Assembly (NCBI RefSeq): GCF_020217185.1
Contig: NZ_JAIWNX010000224.1
Location: 1 to 10,000, forward strand
Direction: 5' to 3'
DNA: 10,000 nucleotides
Source: Asticcacaulis sp.
GTDB lineage: Bacteria; Pseudomonadota; Alphaproteobacteria; Caulobacterales; Caulobacteraceae
The notes under the pieces are model-generated. The model was given only the letters and a program-made list of their open reading frames with translations, was not told the DNA's origin and ran no database searches. The position numbers and the translations under genes were made by a program. Positions 1 to 6,550 of this stretch are shown piece after piece (within the stretch, counting starts at the first letter, position 1; every line of letters begins with the position of its first letter).

Positions 1-982
1 CGGCCTGCTCGACACTGACGACCAGCGCGCGACGCTCCGCCTCGGTCATCTGCCGCGCGTCAGGGGGCAGGTGCTCAAAATGCGCCGGGCGCGGGTCGGC
101 AATGTGCAGCCGAAACATTTCGCGCCAGTAGGCCCGATCGGCCTCGCTCAACCCGGCCATAATCCCCAGCGCCTGATTGAACACCACCGCTGGGTCTTCC
201 AGCGGATTCGCATAGCCGCCCCACCAGAAATTGGCCAGCGCGCCCACCGGCCCTTCGGCCGTGACCTGATGCCACCAGTAGCGCGGGATAAACAGGACAT
301 CCCCCGGCTCCAGCGTCACGCTCTGCGCGTGTTCAAAGGCCTCACGCAGGCGCGGGAAGGTCTCGAAATCTGGCGTATCGAGGTCGGCTATGCTGATCGG
401 CCGCCCGGAGGGCGTGTAACCCAGAGGGCCTATATACAGATTACCCACCTGTTCCGGCGGAAACAGCAGGAAATGCCGCCGCCCGGCCACCAGACAGGCC
501 AGGTTGAGGTCGTGGTCATTATGCAGCGCCGCCCGCGTCGCATTGCCGACCCACAGACGCGGCCCGATCTCTGGCGGCAGCAAGGGCATGGGGTTTTGCG
601 CGGCGAACTCAGGCGCATGGTCGCGGGCCGGCGCCGATTGCAGATAGAGGCCCGGCGGCATCGGATGGCCGCTCAGGCGCACCAGCGTCGCCATGACTTC
701 GGAGAGGGTTTGCTGCGCGTGACTGAAGTTCAGGGCCTCAAGATCGGGCGTGTAGCCGAACCGCCCTTTCAGGTGCGCACTGGCCGTCAGAACCCCGGCG
801 GGGCGTCCGTTGTCGAGCCCTTGCAGATAGGCCGCCAGCGACGCCACGCCTTCGCGGGCCCGCTGAACCGCCGGCCATTGCACCACCAGACCACGCACCA
901 CAAACGGCGCGGTCGCCCGGCGGATACGCGCCCGTATCTCAGCCTCATCTCCGGCTTTCAGTGCCTCCACTTCGCGGCTCAT
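1..982 (-). CDS. Cupin-like (JmjC fold) protein, 3' end outside window
   Basis: 327 codons are visible without a stop, reading leftward from ATG at 982-980. The start is supported by a perfect AGGAGG (plus coordinates 987-992) four bases upstream. The protein has the layout of the cupin-like/JmjC family that includes the asparaginyl hydroxylase FIH. An N-terminal segment ends in a GLVVQWP motif (residues 31-37), followed by MPLLPP...PRLWVG (132-146). The metal-binding pattern is His154-x-Asp156 with His238 in the segment PRYWWHQV. After the first ligands comes GRRHFLLFPPEQ (167-178); FIH has a 2-oxoglutarate-binding lysine where this protein has Arg169. The intact triad suggests a soluble Fe(II) oxygenase, but cosubstrate and substrate are inferred only. 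Family members are usually about 330-345 residues, so the stop should lie just outside the window. The gene is transcribed divergently from the receptor and is a paralogue of the partial gene at 9570. Confidence 0.85.
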   Translation of the reverse strand, partial: MSREVEALKAGDEAEIRARIRRATAPFVVRGLVVQWPAVQRAREGVASLAAYLQGLDNGRPAGVLTASAHLKGRFGYTPDLEALNFSHAQQTLSEVMATLVRLSGHPMPPGLYLQSAPARDHAPEFAAQNPMPLLPPEIGPRLWVGNATRAALHNDHDLNLACLVAGRRHFLLFPPEQVGNLYIGPLGYTPSGRPISIADLDTPDFETFPRLREAFEHAQSVTLEPGDVLFIPRYWWHQVTAEGPVGALANFWWGGYANPLEDPAVVFNQALGIMAGLSEADRAYWREMFRLHIADPRPAHFEHLPPDARQMTEAERRALVVSVEQA

Positions 983-1016
983 CCGGCCTCCTGAATACCC
1001 ATGTAAGGGCGTGGAG

Positions 1017-1044
1017 ATTCGACCGCGCTACCCCCGCAAGTCAA
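1017..1044 (-). promoter_or_regulatory. Candidate promoter of the minus-strand cupin-like gene
   Basis: On the minus strand there is TTGACT (plus 1039-1044), a 16-base spacer and TCGAAT (plus 1017-1022). The -35 element matches 5 of 6 consensus positions and the -10 matches 4 of 6. Predicted transcription start is near 1010, giving a leader of about 28 nt before the ATG at 982. The call is by eye only. Confidence 0.4.
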
Positions 1045-1121
1045 GGCCGTGCGGCTTTTTATCGCTCAAAATGTGGGCATTCTGGCTTAACTGAAAAAAA
1101 TGAATGCGACACAAAAAGCAC

Positions 1122-1139
1122 ACCCGTGTTACCCGTGTT
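1122..1139. repeat. Tandem 9-bp direct repeat, ACCCGTGTT twice
   Basis: Two perfect adjacent copies of ACCCGTGTT occupy 1122-1130 and 1131-1139, in the middle of the divergent control region. They could be a pair of half-sites on one face of the helix for an activator serving either divergent gene, or simple replication slippage. Nothing else indicates a function. Confidence 0.5.
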
Positions 1140-1223
1140 GCAAAATATATCAACGCTATTGCAACGCAAGCAAATGTATTTAATAGTTTTTTTGCCTAAC
1201 GGTCGCTAAAGGCCGAAATCGCA

Positions 1224-1238
1224 TGACAACGCTGGTCA
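1224..1238. promoter_or_regulatory. Imperfect operator-like palindrome upstream of receptor promoter
   Basis: TGACAACGCTGGTCA has perfect TGAC/GTCA outer arms and differs by a single inserted G from the LacI-family operator form TGACAACGCTGTCA. Its centre is about 80 bp upstream of the better palindrome at 1304-1317, so the two could be bridged by a tetramer or serve as auxiliary and main sites. The extra base makes this a weak call. Confidence 0.25.
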
Positions 1239-1241
1239 ATA

Positions 1242-1278
1242 ATTTTGAAATCAAATTGGTTTAATGCGTTTTCAAAAT
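1242..1278. repeat. Inverted repeat ATTTTGAAA / TTTCAAAAT
   Basis: Nine-base arms at 1242-1250 and 1270-1278 are perfect inverted complements separated by 19 bases, immediately upstream of the extended -10 at 1287-1295. The right arm lies within GTTTTCAAAAT, which recurs in the halogenase promoter region. A binding site for a dimeric regulator is possible, but the AT-rich composition makes chance symmetry more likely than usual. Confidence 0.35.
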
Positions 1279-1286
1279 CGCAGAGT

Positions 1287-1295
1287 TGATATAAT
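1287..1295 (+). promoter_or_regulatory. Extended -10 promoter element of the receptor gene
   Basis: TGATATAAT is a perfect extended -10 (TG, one base, TATAAT; hexamer at 1290-1295). No good -35 lies at the right distance (1267-1272 reads CGTTTT), which is normal for extended -10 promoters. Predicted start is near 1302, giving a leader of roughly 190 nt before the receptor start codon and placing the palindrome at 1304-1317 on the initiation region. Confidence 0.5.
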
Positions 1296-1303
1296 TCTGT
1301 AAT

Positions 1304-1317
1304 TGTCAGCGCTGTCA
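1304..1317. promoter_or_regulatory. LacI-family-type operator palindrome
   Basis: TGTCAGCGCTGTCA has a perfect CAGCGCTG core and is palindromic except at one position pair. It closely resembles the TGACARCGYTGTCA operator form known for LacI-family regulators of TonB-receptor/carbohydrate loci in proteobacteria, differing by T for A at position 3. It starts nine bases after the TATAAT hexamer, so a bound repressor would cover the predicted start site. The regulator gene is not in the window. Confidence 0.5.
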
Positions 1318-1381
1318 GGCATAGGCCTGTGGTGTAATCCCGTCTGGTCGTGTGACTGGCGGGCAATAAAAAAGTGGATGC

Positions 1382-1461
1382 AGGTTTCGGGAAGCTCACC
1401 AGAGTAGGTGCACAAGGCGCAATGACGCCTTTGTGCTGTTTGCCTCCCCGAAATCTTTTTT
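1382..1461 (+). promoter_or_regulatory. Structured leader with terminator-like T-run (possible attenuator)
   Basis: A closing stem pairs 1382-1391 with 1447-1456 (ten pairs including one G-T; core TTTCGGG/CCCGAAA). It encloses a strong inner hairpin, GCACAAGGCG (1410-1419) with CGCCTTTGTGC (1426-1436, one bulged T) around a six-base loop. Six T residues (1456-1461) follow directly. This resembles an intrinsic terminator placed in the untranslated leader, 33 bases before the receptor start codon. No plus-strand gene upstream would need a terminator, so attenuation or a short RNA is plausible. No known riboswitch class was recognised. Confidence 0.4.
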
Positions 1462-1494
1462 GAGATGAAGAGCGGTCAGGGAGGACTTGAACAC

Positions 1495-4400
1495 ATGACA
1501 GTTAAGTTGAAGCACGGCGTTTCGGCTATGGCGCTTCTGATTTCCGCCGGCGTGGCTATGGCCGGCGCGGCACAGGCGCAGACCGCGCCTGCCGAAGGCG
1601 AGCCGCAGGAAGTCGTCGTCGTCGGCGCGCGCAAGGCCTTGCAGAGCGCCCAGCAGATCAAGAAGAACGCCGACACGGTCGTCGATTCGATCACGGCCAA
1701 TGACATCGGGGCCTTCCCGGACAAGTCGGTCGCCGAAGCACTTCAGCGCGTGGCCGGCATCACGGTCAACCGCTTCGCCGCCACCGGCGACACCGCGCAC
1801 TTCTCGGCTGAACCGTCGGGCGTCGTCGTCCGCGGTCTGCAACAGGTGCGTTCGGAATTCAACGGCCGCGACATCTTCACCGCCGACTCCAACCGCGGCC
1901 TGTCGTGGTCGGACGTGTCGCCGGAACTGATGGGCGGCGTGGACGTTTATAAGAACCAGACGGCTGAGCTGATCGAAGGCGGTATCGCCGGTACGGTCAA
2001 TCTGCGTACCCGCCTGCCGTTCGACCAGAAGGGCCGCGTGCTGGCCGCGACCGCTGAATATACCTACGGCGATCTCGTCGGTAAGGGCGCCGCTTCGGTG
2101 TCGGGCATCTATGCCGACCGTTGGGACACGGAGCTGGGTGAATTCGGCGTGATGATCAACGCCGCGCACTCGGAAGTCTTCACCAACTCGGAAGGCGTGC
2201 AACTGGGTCGTATGGCGATCCAATCGAATGCGGCGACCTGGGGCACTGAGGCCAAGCGTTACTACCCGACCTCGATTTCGCTGCGCGACAATATCTATAA
2301 CCGCGTCCGCGACGGTGTGGCCTTTGCCGCCCAGTGGAAGAGCAATGACGGTAATATGACCGCCACCTTCCAGTACAACCAGTCTAAGAAGCAGGAAAAG
2401 TGGGAAGAGTACGTCTCGACCGCCAACGCCGGCACCGACATGTGGGCCAAGGATATCGAGTACTTCTCGACCAGCCCCAACGAAACCCAGTGCAAGACCG
2501 GCACCACCTGCACCTTCGATTCCAATGGCTTCCTGCAAAAGGGTACGCTGCTTCAATCGGCCGAAGTCTGGTATGGTCAGACGCAGAATAACCCGAAGGC
2601 CACCGCTCCTAACAACTACCTCGCCTGTTACGCATGGGAAAGCTGCGGCGGTTCGCAACGGGGTACGGCCTATGCCACCTCGACCCGCTTCAGCGACAGC
2701 GTCAACGACACCAAGGACGCCTCGTTTAACCTGAAGTGGCAGGTCACCGACAAGCTGTTCACCAGCTTCGATGTTCAGTATGTCGATGCCATTCAGACCA
2801 ACTACGATATCTCTGGCACGCTTTCGACCTTTGCCGATGTCACCTGGGATATGACGGGTGAACACCCGACCTTCACGCTGGCCAAGGCCACGAGCTTCAA
2901 TCTGGTTGATGGTGGCGTTGCCAATCCGGAAAACTACCGCCTGAACGACCTGATGGATCACATCACGGACTCGGATGGTAATGAGTTCGCCGTGCGCGCG
3001 GATGCGGCTTACAGCTTCGACTCGCCGTGGCTGAATATGCTGAAGTTCGGTGTGCGTCATGCCGAGCGCGAGCAGACGGTGCGCTGGTCTACCTACAACT
3101 GGGCCAACGTCGTAAACACCTGGACCAGCTACGCCAACTGGAATGACTACTTCATCACCGGTTCACGCTTCCCGGACAAAAATGCCTATGGCGTTCGTTC
3201 CTTCGACGAAGATTTCTATGGTGGCGGTCTGACCAATGCCAATACGGCGGTCTATCTGAATATGGACCTGCTGAAGGATCAGACGAGGCTCGCCAATACC
3301 TTTAATGCGACGGTTTACCCGGCGGGCGGCACCAATGTCTGGCAACCGGTCTGCAAGCGCGCAGGTGTTGACTCCCGCTGCTTCCGCCCGGCGGAAATCG
3401 CCGAGGTGTCTGAAATCACCAATGCCGCCTATCTTCAGCTGAAGTTCGGTGGTGATGATGCCCTGCTGTTCGACAAGTTCCCGGTTACCGGCAATATCGG
3501 CGTTCGTTACGTGGAAACGAAGAACGAGAGCACGGGTGGTATTAACTTCGGTAACCAGCTTGCCTACGCGGCCACGGCGACGTCTCCGGTGATGGGCCCC
3601 GGTGGTACACCGCTGCTTAACCCTGACGGTTCGCCGGTCACCCAAGTCAACTACAGCTACTACGTTTCGGCCGCTGACCGGTCTTTCATGACCATCAACA
3701 CCAATCTTGCGGTGAACAGCATCACGCACAAGAACTGGTTGCCGAGCTTCAACGCGCGCATCACGCTGGATGATACCTGGTATATGCGTGTGGCCGCTTC
3801 GCGCGCCATGTCGCGTCCGGATATCGGCAATCTGAAGGCCTACACCTCGATCAATGCGGCGCTGCCCAACGAAGCGGATCGCGTCTGTGGCAAGGGTCTT
3901 GTGTGTAATTCTGCCGGTCAGATCCAGTCGGTCGTCATGACCTATACCGGTGATGCCCAGAACCCCTACCTGAAGCCGGTGACGGCGGATCAGTTCGACC
4001 TGTCGTTCGAAAACTACTTCTCCTCGACCGGATCGTTCACCTTCTCGCTGTTCTACAAGCAGTTCCACGACTACATCACCTACGGCACCTACTTCCGCGA
4101 CTTCACCAATCAGGGCGTGACCCGCTCGGTGCGTATGCGTGGTCCGGTCAATGGTGACGGTGGCTCGATCAAGGGTTGGGAACTGGCCTATAAGCGCTTC
4201 TTCGACAACCTGCCCTCCCCGTGGAACGGCCTCGGTATCGACTTCAACTACACCATGCTCAACAACAAGGGCATCAAGTCGTCGAACGTCGTGGTGAACT
4301 CGGGTGACGGCACCTCCGGTCAAACCGGTGGCGGTACCTCGGTGGCGGCCAACTCCTTTATCGACCTGCCGCTGGAAGGTCTGTCTGACAAGACGTTCAA

Positions 4401-4731
4401 CCTGGTCGGTATGTACGAAAAGGGTGCCTGGTCGGCGCGTCTGGCCTACAACTGGCGCTCGTCGTATCTCGTGACCTCGCAGGATTGCTGTATCGCTCTG
4501 CCGATCTGGCAAAAGTCGGCGGGCTTCCTTGATGCCCGTCTGGCCTACCGCTTCAATGATCACGTGGAAATGTCGATCGAAGGCACCAACCTTCTCAACA
4601 CCGAAACCGTTCTTCTGCAACAGGTTGACGGCCCGACCAATTCGAGCCCGAACGATACACGCCTGCTGCTGCCGAACGCCTGGTTCCAGAACGATCGCCG
4701 CATTCAGGCTCAGGTTCGCCTGAAGTTCTGA
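1495..4731 (+). CDS. TonB-dependent outer-membrane receptor (Xanthomonas/Caulobacter type)
   Basis: This 1078-residue protein imports a ligand through the outer membrane using TonB/ExbBD energy. I chose ATG 1495 over the in-frame ATG 1465 because it directly begins a signal peptide (basic start, hydrophobic 9-26, AQA cleavage after residue 28) and follows AGGGAGG (1478-1484) by ten bases. A TonB box-like EVVVVGA sits at 39-45. The plug follows, with the segment DKSVAEALQRVAGITV typical of the family, so there is no N-terminal signalling domain. The remainder is a long beta-barrel ending in Phe after RLKF, the usual outer-membrane assembly signal. Ten cysteines form five close pairs (333/339, 378/384, 620/629, 798/804, 998/999), probably in extracellular loops. 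It is a single-gene unit with its own promoter and terminator. Ligand unknown; plant or algal glycans and other large nutrients are typical for relatives. Confidence 0.95.
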   Translation: MTVKLKHGVSAMALLISAGVAMAGAAQAQTAPAEGEPQEVVVVGARKALQSAQQIKKNADTVVDSITANDIGAFPDKSVAEALQRVAGITVNRFAATGDTAHFSAEPSGVVVRGLQQVRSEFNGRDIFTADSNRGLSWSDVSPELMGGVDVYKNQTAELIEGGIAGTVNLRTRLPFDQKGRVLAATAEYTYGDLVGKGAASVSGIYADRWDTELGEFGVMINAAHSEVFTNSEGVQLGRMAIQSNAATWGTEAKRYYPTSISLRDNIYNRVRDGVAFAAQWKSNDGNMTATFQYNQSKKQEKWEEYVSTANAGTDMWAKDIEYFSTSPNETQCKTGTTCTFDSNGFLQKGTLLQSAEVWYGQTQNNPKATAPNNYLACYAWESCGGSQRGTAYATSTRFSDSVNDTKDASFNLKWQVTDKLFTSFDVQYVDAIQTNYDISGTLSTFADVTWDMTGEHPTFTLAKATSFNLVDGGVANPENYRLNDLMDHITDSDGNEFAVRADAAYSFDSPWLNMLKFGVRHAEREQTVRWSTYNWANVVNTWTSYANWNDYFITGSRFPDKNAYGVRSFDEDFYGGGLTNANTAVYLNMDLLKDQTRLANTFNATVYPAGGTNVWQPVCKRAGVDSRCFRPAEIAEVSEITNAAYLQLKFGGDDALLFDKFPVTGNIGVRYVETKNESTGGINFGNQLAYAATATSPVMGPGGTPLLNPDGSPVTQVNYSYYVSAADRSFMTINTNLAVNSITHKNWLPSFNARITLDDTWYMRVAASRAMSRPDIGNLKAYTSINAALPNEADRVCGKGLVCNSAGQIQSVVMTYTGDAQNPYLKPVTADQFDLSFENYFSSTGSFTFSLFYKQFHDYITYGTYFRDFTNQGVTRSVRMRGPVNGDGGSIKGWELAYKRFFDNLPSPWNGLGIDFNYTMLNNKGIKSSNVVVNSGDGTSGQTGGGTSVAANSFIDLPLEGLSDKTFNLVGMYEKGAWSARLAYNWRSSYLVTSQDCCIALPIWQKSAGFLDARLAYRFNDHVEMSIEGTNLLNTETVLLQQVDGPTNSSPNDTRLLLPNAWFQNDRRIQAQVRLKF

Positions 4732-4738
4732 TCGGTGC

Positions 4739-4753
4739 ACCGTTCCAAACGGT
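4739..4753 (+). other. Small stem-loop just after the receptor stop
   Basis: ACCGTT (4739-4744) and AACGGT (4748-4753) are perfect inverted complements around CCA. The palindrome CGGTGCACCG (4733-4742) overlaps it, so the two structures exclude each other. It is the first of several hairpins in the receptor mRNA 3' end; role unknown. Confidence 0.35.
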
Positions 4754-4759
4754 AGGATG

Positions 4760-4794
4760 AGGTTGTCCGGGAGGCGTTCTTTCCCGGACAACCT
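4760..4794 (+). terminator. 13-bp perfect stem-loop without T-run
   Basis: AGGTTGTCCGGGA (4760-4772) pairs perfectly with TCCCGGACAACCT (4782-4794) around a nine-base loop. No T-run follows, so it is less likely to stop polymerase alone. It could protect the receptor mRNA 3' end from exonucleases or act with the terminator about 65 bases downstream. Confidence 0.55.
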
Positions 4795-4859
4795 GTCTCC
4801 CGCGCAGCGGTTACGACCTTTGCGCGCCTCTCCCTCCGTCATTCACGGAAACCCTTGCG

Positions 4860-4890
4860 GGACGCATCACACGTGGTGCGTCCTGTTTTT
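4860..4890 (+). terminator. Intrinsic terminator after the receptor gene
   Basis: GGACGCATCAC (4860-4870) pairs with GTGGTGCGTCC (4873-4883), including one T-G wobble, and is followed by TGTTTTT (4884-4890). The GC-rich stem plus T-run is a classical Rho-independent terminator. It separates the receptor transcript from the halogenase operon. Confidence 0.75.
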
Positions 4891-4952
4891 ATCTGGGCCA
4901 GTTCTTTTCCGCGGATGAGACACAGTGACGCGCTTTTTTATCCAAAAGGGGC

Positions 4953-4981
4953 CTCACAGTTTTCAAAATGCGGTCTAAGAT
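4953..4981 (+). promoter_or_regulatory. Candidate promoter of the halogenase operon
   Basis: CTCACA (4953-4958), a 17-base spacer and TAAGAT (4976-4981) each match 4 of 6 consensus positions. Predicted start is near 4988, about 45 bases before the ATG at 5033. The spacer begins with GTTTTCAAAAT (4959-4969), an exact copy of the 11-mer at 1268-1278 in front of the receptor -10. Confidence 0.35.
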
Positions 4982-5032
4982 TGCCTTACTGAAAAAGACC
5001 CCATCCATCAGAAGCTAAAAGGGGAAGCAGGG

Positions 5033-6550
5033 ATGACCCCCATTCGTAACATCACCATACTGGGCGGCGGCACGTCCGGCTGGATGGCGGCGGCGGTGCT
5101 GAGCCGCGCCTTCACGCCCGATGCCTGCACGATCCGCCTGATCGAGTCCGAAGAGATCGGCATTGTCGGCGTGGGCGAAGCCACCCTGCCGCAGGTTCGC
5201 GATTTCAACACCTGGCTTGGCCTTGATGAAGCCGAATTCATGCGCGCCACCAACGCGACCTTCAAGCTGGGGATCGAATTCCGCGACTGGGGCACATCGG
5301 GCAGCTATCACCACCCCTTTGGCGTCCACGGTCAGTCGGCCGGCGGCATCCCCTTCCATCAGTTGTGGTTGAAGGCGCGCACCTTCATGGACCCCGGCGC
5401 CATAGAGGACTATGCCTTCCCCATCCGGCTGGCGCGCGAAAACCGCTTCGATTTTCCGGTGGAAGACCCCAAGTCGATCCGTTCCGCCTACGCCTATGCC
5501 TACCATTTCGACGCGGTCCTCTATGCCCGCTATCTGCGCCAGTGGTGTGAGGCGCGCGGCGTGCAGCGCATCGAAGGACAGGTGACCGGCGTCGATCAGA
5601 ACGCCGAAACCGGCTTTGTCGAACGCCTGACCCTGGCCAGCGGTGAAAGCGTGGGGGGCGAGCTGTTTATTGACTGCTCCGGTTTTCGCGCCGTCATCGC
5701 CGGTCAGGCGCTGAATTTAGGCTGGGAAGACTGGACGCCGTGGCTGCCGTGCGACCGGGCGCTGGCCGTGCCGTGCGAACGCACGGATGACCTGACGCCC
5801 TATACGCGCGCCACCGCCCGCGAGGCTGGCTGGACGTGGCGCATCCCGCTTCAGCATCGCACCGGCAATGGCTATGTGTTTTCCAGCCGCTTCACCACCG
5901 AAGAGCGTGCGCGTGAGGTGCTGCTGGGCGCGCTCGATGCCCCCGCTCAGGCCGAGCCGCGCCTGCTGCGCTTTCAGGCCGGCCGCCGCACGGCGTCGTG
6001 GCACAAAAACGTCATCGCCCTCGGTCTGGCTTCCGGTTTCCTGGAGCCGCTGGAATCGACCAGCATCTACCTGTCGCAGATCGCCCTGACCTTCCTGATG
6101 CGCCTGATGCCGGATACGCGCTTTGACCCGGCGCTGGCGCGTGAATTCAACCGCCTGATCGACATAGAATATGAGCGGGTGCGTGACTTCCTGATCCTGC
6201 ATTACCACGCCAATTCGGCGAGCCAGGGCCCGCTGTGGGACTATGTGCGCGCCATGCCTGTGCCGGACAGCCTGAAGGAAAAGATGGCGCTGTTCCGCCA
6301 CCGCGGCCACGTTCAGCAGTACAAGGATGGCCTGTTTTCCCCGGCAAGCTGGATCGCGGTCTTCATGGGGCAGGACGTCATGCCGCAAGCCTACGACCGG
6401 CAGGCCGATGGCCTAAGCGAAGAGGCCCTGACGGGCTATCTGAAAGACCTCAAACGCAAGATCGACAGCAATCTGGCCGTTCTGCCCTCACACGCCGAGT
6501 TTGTGGCCGCCCATTGCTACGATCCGAACAGCGGGATTTCCCATGACTGA
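5033..6550 (+). CDS. Flavin-dependent halogenase 1 (tryptophan halogenase family)
   Basis: This 505-residue cytoplasmic enzyme of the PrnA-like family would use reduced FAD, oxygen and halide to halogenate an electron-rich, probably aromatic or indolic, substrate. The family signatures are intact: FAD dinucleotide motif GGGTSGW (11-17), GVGEAT (46-51), the catalytic lysine that directs hypohalous acid (Lys78 in NATFKLG), the halogenase-specific WxWxIP motif (267-272), and the Glu341-Ser342 pair within FLEPLEST, matching the active-site Glu/Ser of PrnA. Length is near family norm (about 510-540). The start follows AAGGGG (5019-5024). It opens the operon and its stop overlaps the next ATG by eight bases. 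Substrate is unknown: homologues near TonB receptors in Brevundimonas and Xanthomonas act on indole-like compounds rather than a known pathway tryptophan. No flavin reductase lies nearby, so a general cellular one must serve. Confidence 0.92.
   Translation: MTPIRNITILGGGTSGWMAAAVLSRAFTPDACTIRLIESEEIGIVGVGEATLPQVRDFNTWLGLDEAEFMRATNATFKLGIEFRDWGTSGSYHHPFGVHGQSAGGIPFHQLWLKARTFMDPGAIEDYAFPIRLARENRFDFPVEDPKSIRSAYAYAYHFDAVLYARYLRQWCEARGVQRIEGQVTGVDQNAETGFVERLTLASGESVGGELFIDCSGFRAVIAGQALNLGWEDWTPWLPCDRALAVPCERTDDLTPYTRATAREAGWTWRIPLQHRTGNGYVFSSRFTTEERAREVLLGALDAPAQAEPRLLRFQAGRRTASWHKNVIALGLASGFLEPLESTSIYLSQIALTFLMRLMPDTRFDPALAREFNRLIDIEYERVRDFLILHYHANSASQGPLWDYVRAMPVPDSLKEKMALFRHRGHVQQYKDGLFSPASWIAVFMGQDVMPQAYDRQADGLSEEALTGYLKDLKRKIDSNLAVLPSHAEFVAAHCYDPNSGISHD

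Noticed and set aside
71..994. Plus-strand open frame of about 307 codons at the left edge
   Set aside because: It is antisense to the cupin-like gene, which has recognisable motifs and a perfect ribosome binding site; the plus-strand translation is Arg/Gln/His-rich with no family features.
1196..1399. Minus-strand open frame of 67 codons in the control region
   Set aside because: It overlaps the promoter, operator and leader signals, has no ribosome binding site and no recognisable sequence.
1378..1407. Nine-codon leader peptide candidate (ATG 1378 to TAG 1407) overlapping the leader structure
   Set aside because: There is no Shine-Dalgarno sequence and no run of regulatory codons, so peptide-based attenuation is not supported.
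1396..3060. Minus-strand open frame of about 554 codons
   Set aside because: Antisense shadow of the TonB receptor caused by GC-biased codon use; it has no recognisable domain and no ribosome binding site.
3163..4842. Minus-strand open frame of about 559 codons
   Set aside because: Antisense to the receptor barrel and runs through the terminator region; its composition is that of a shadow frame.
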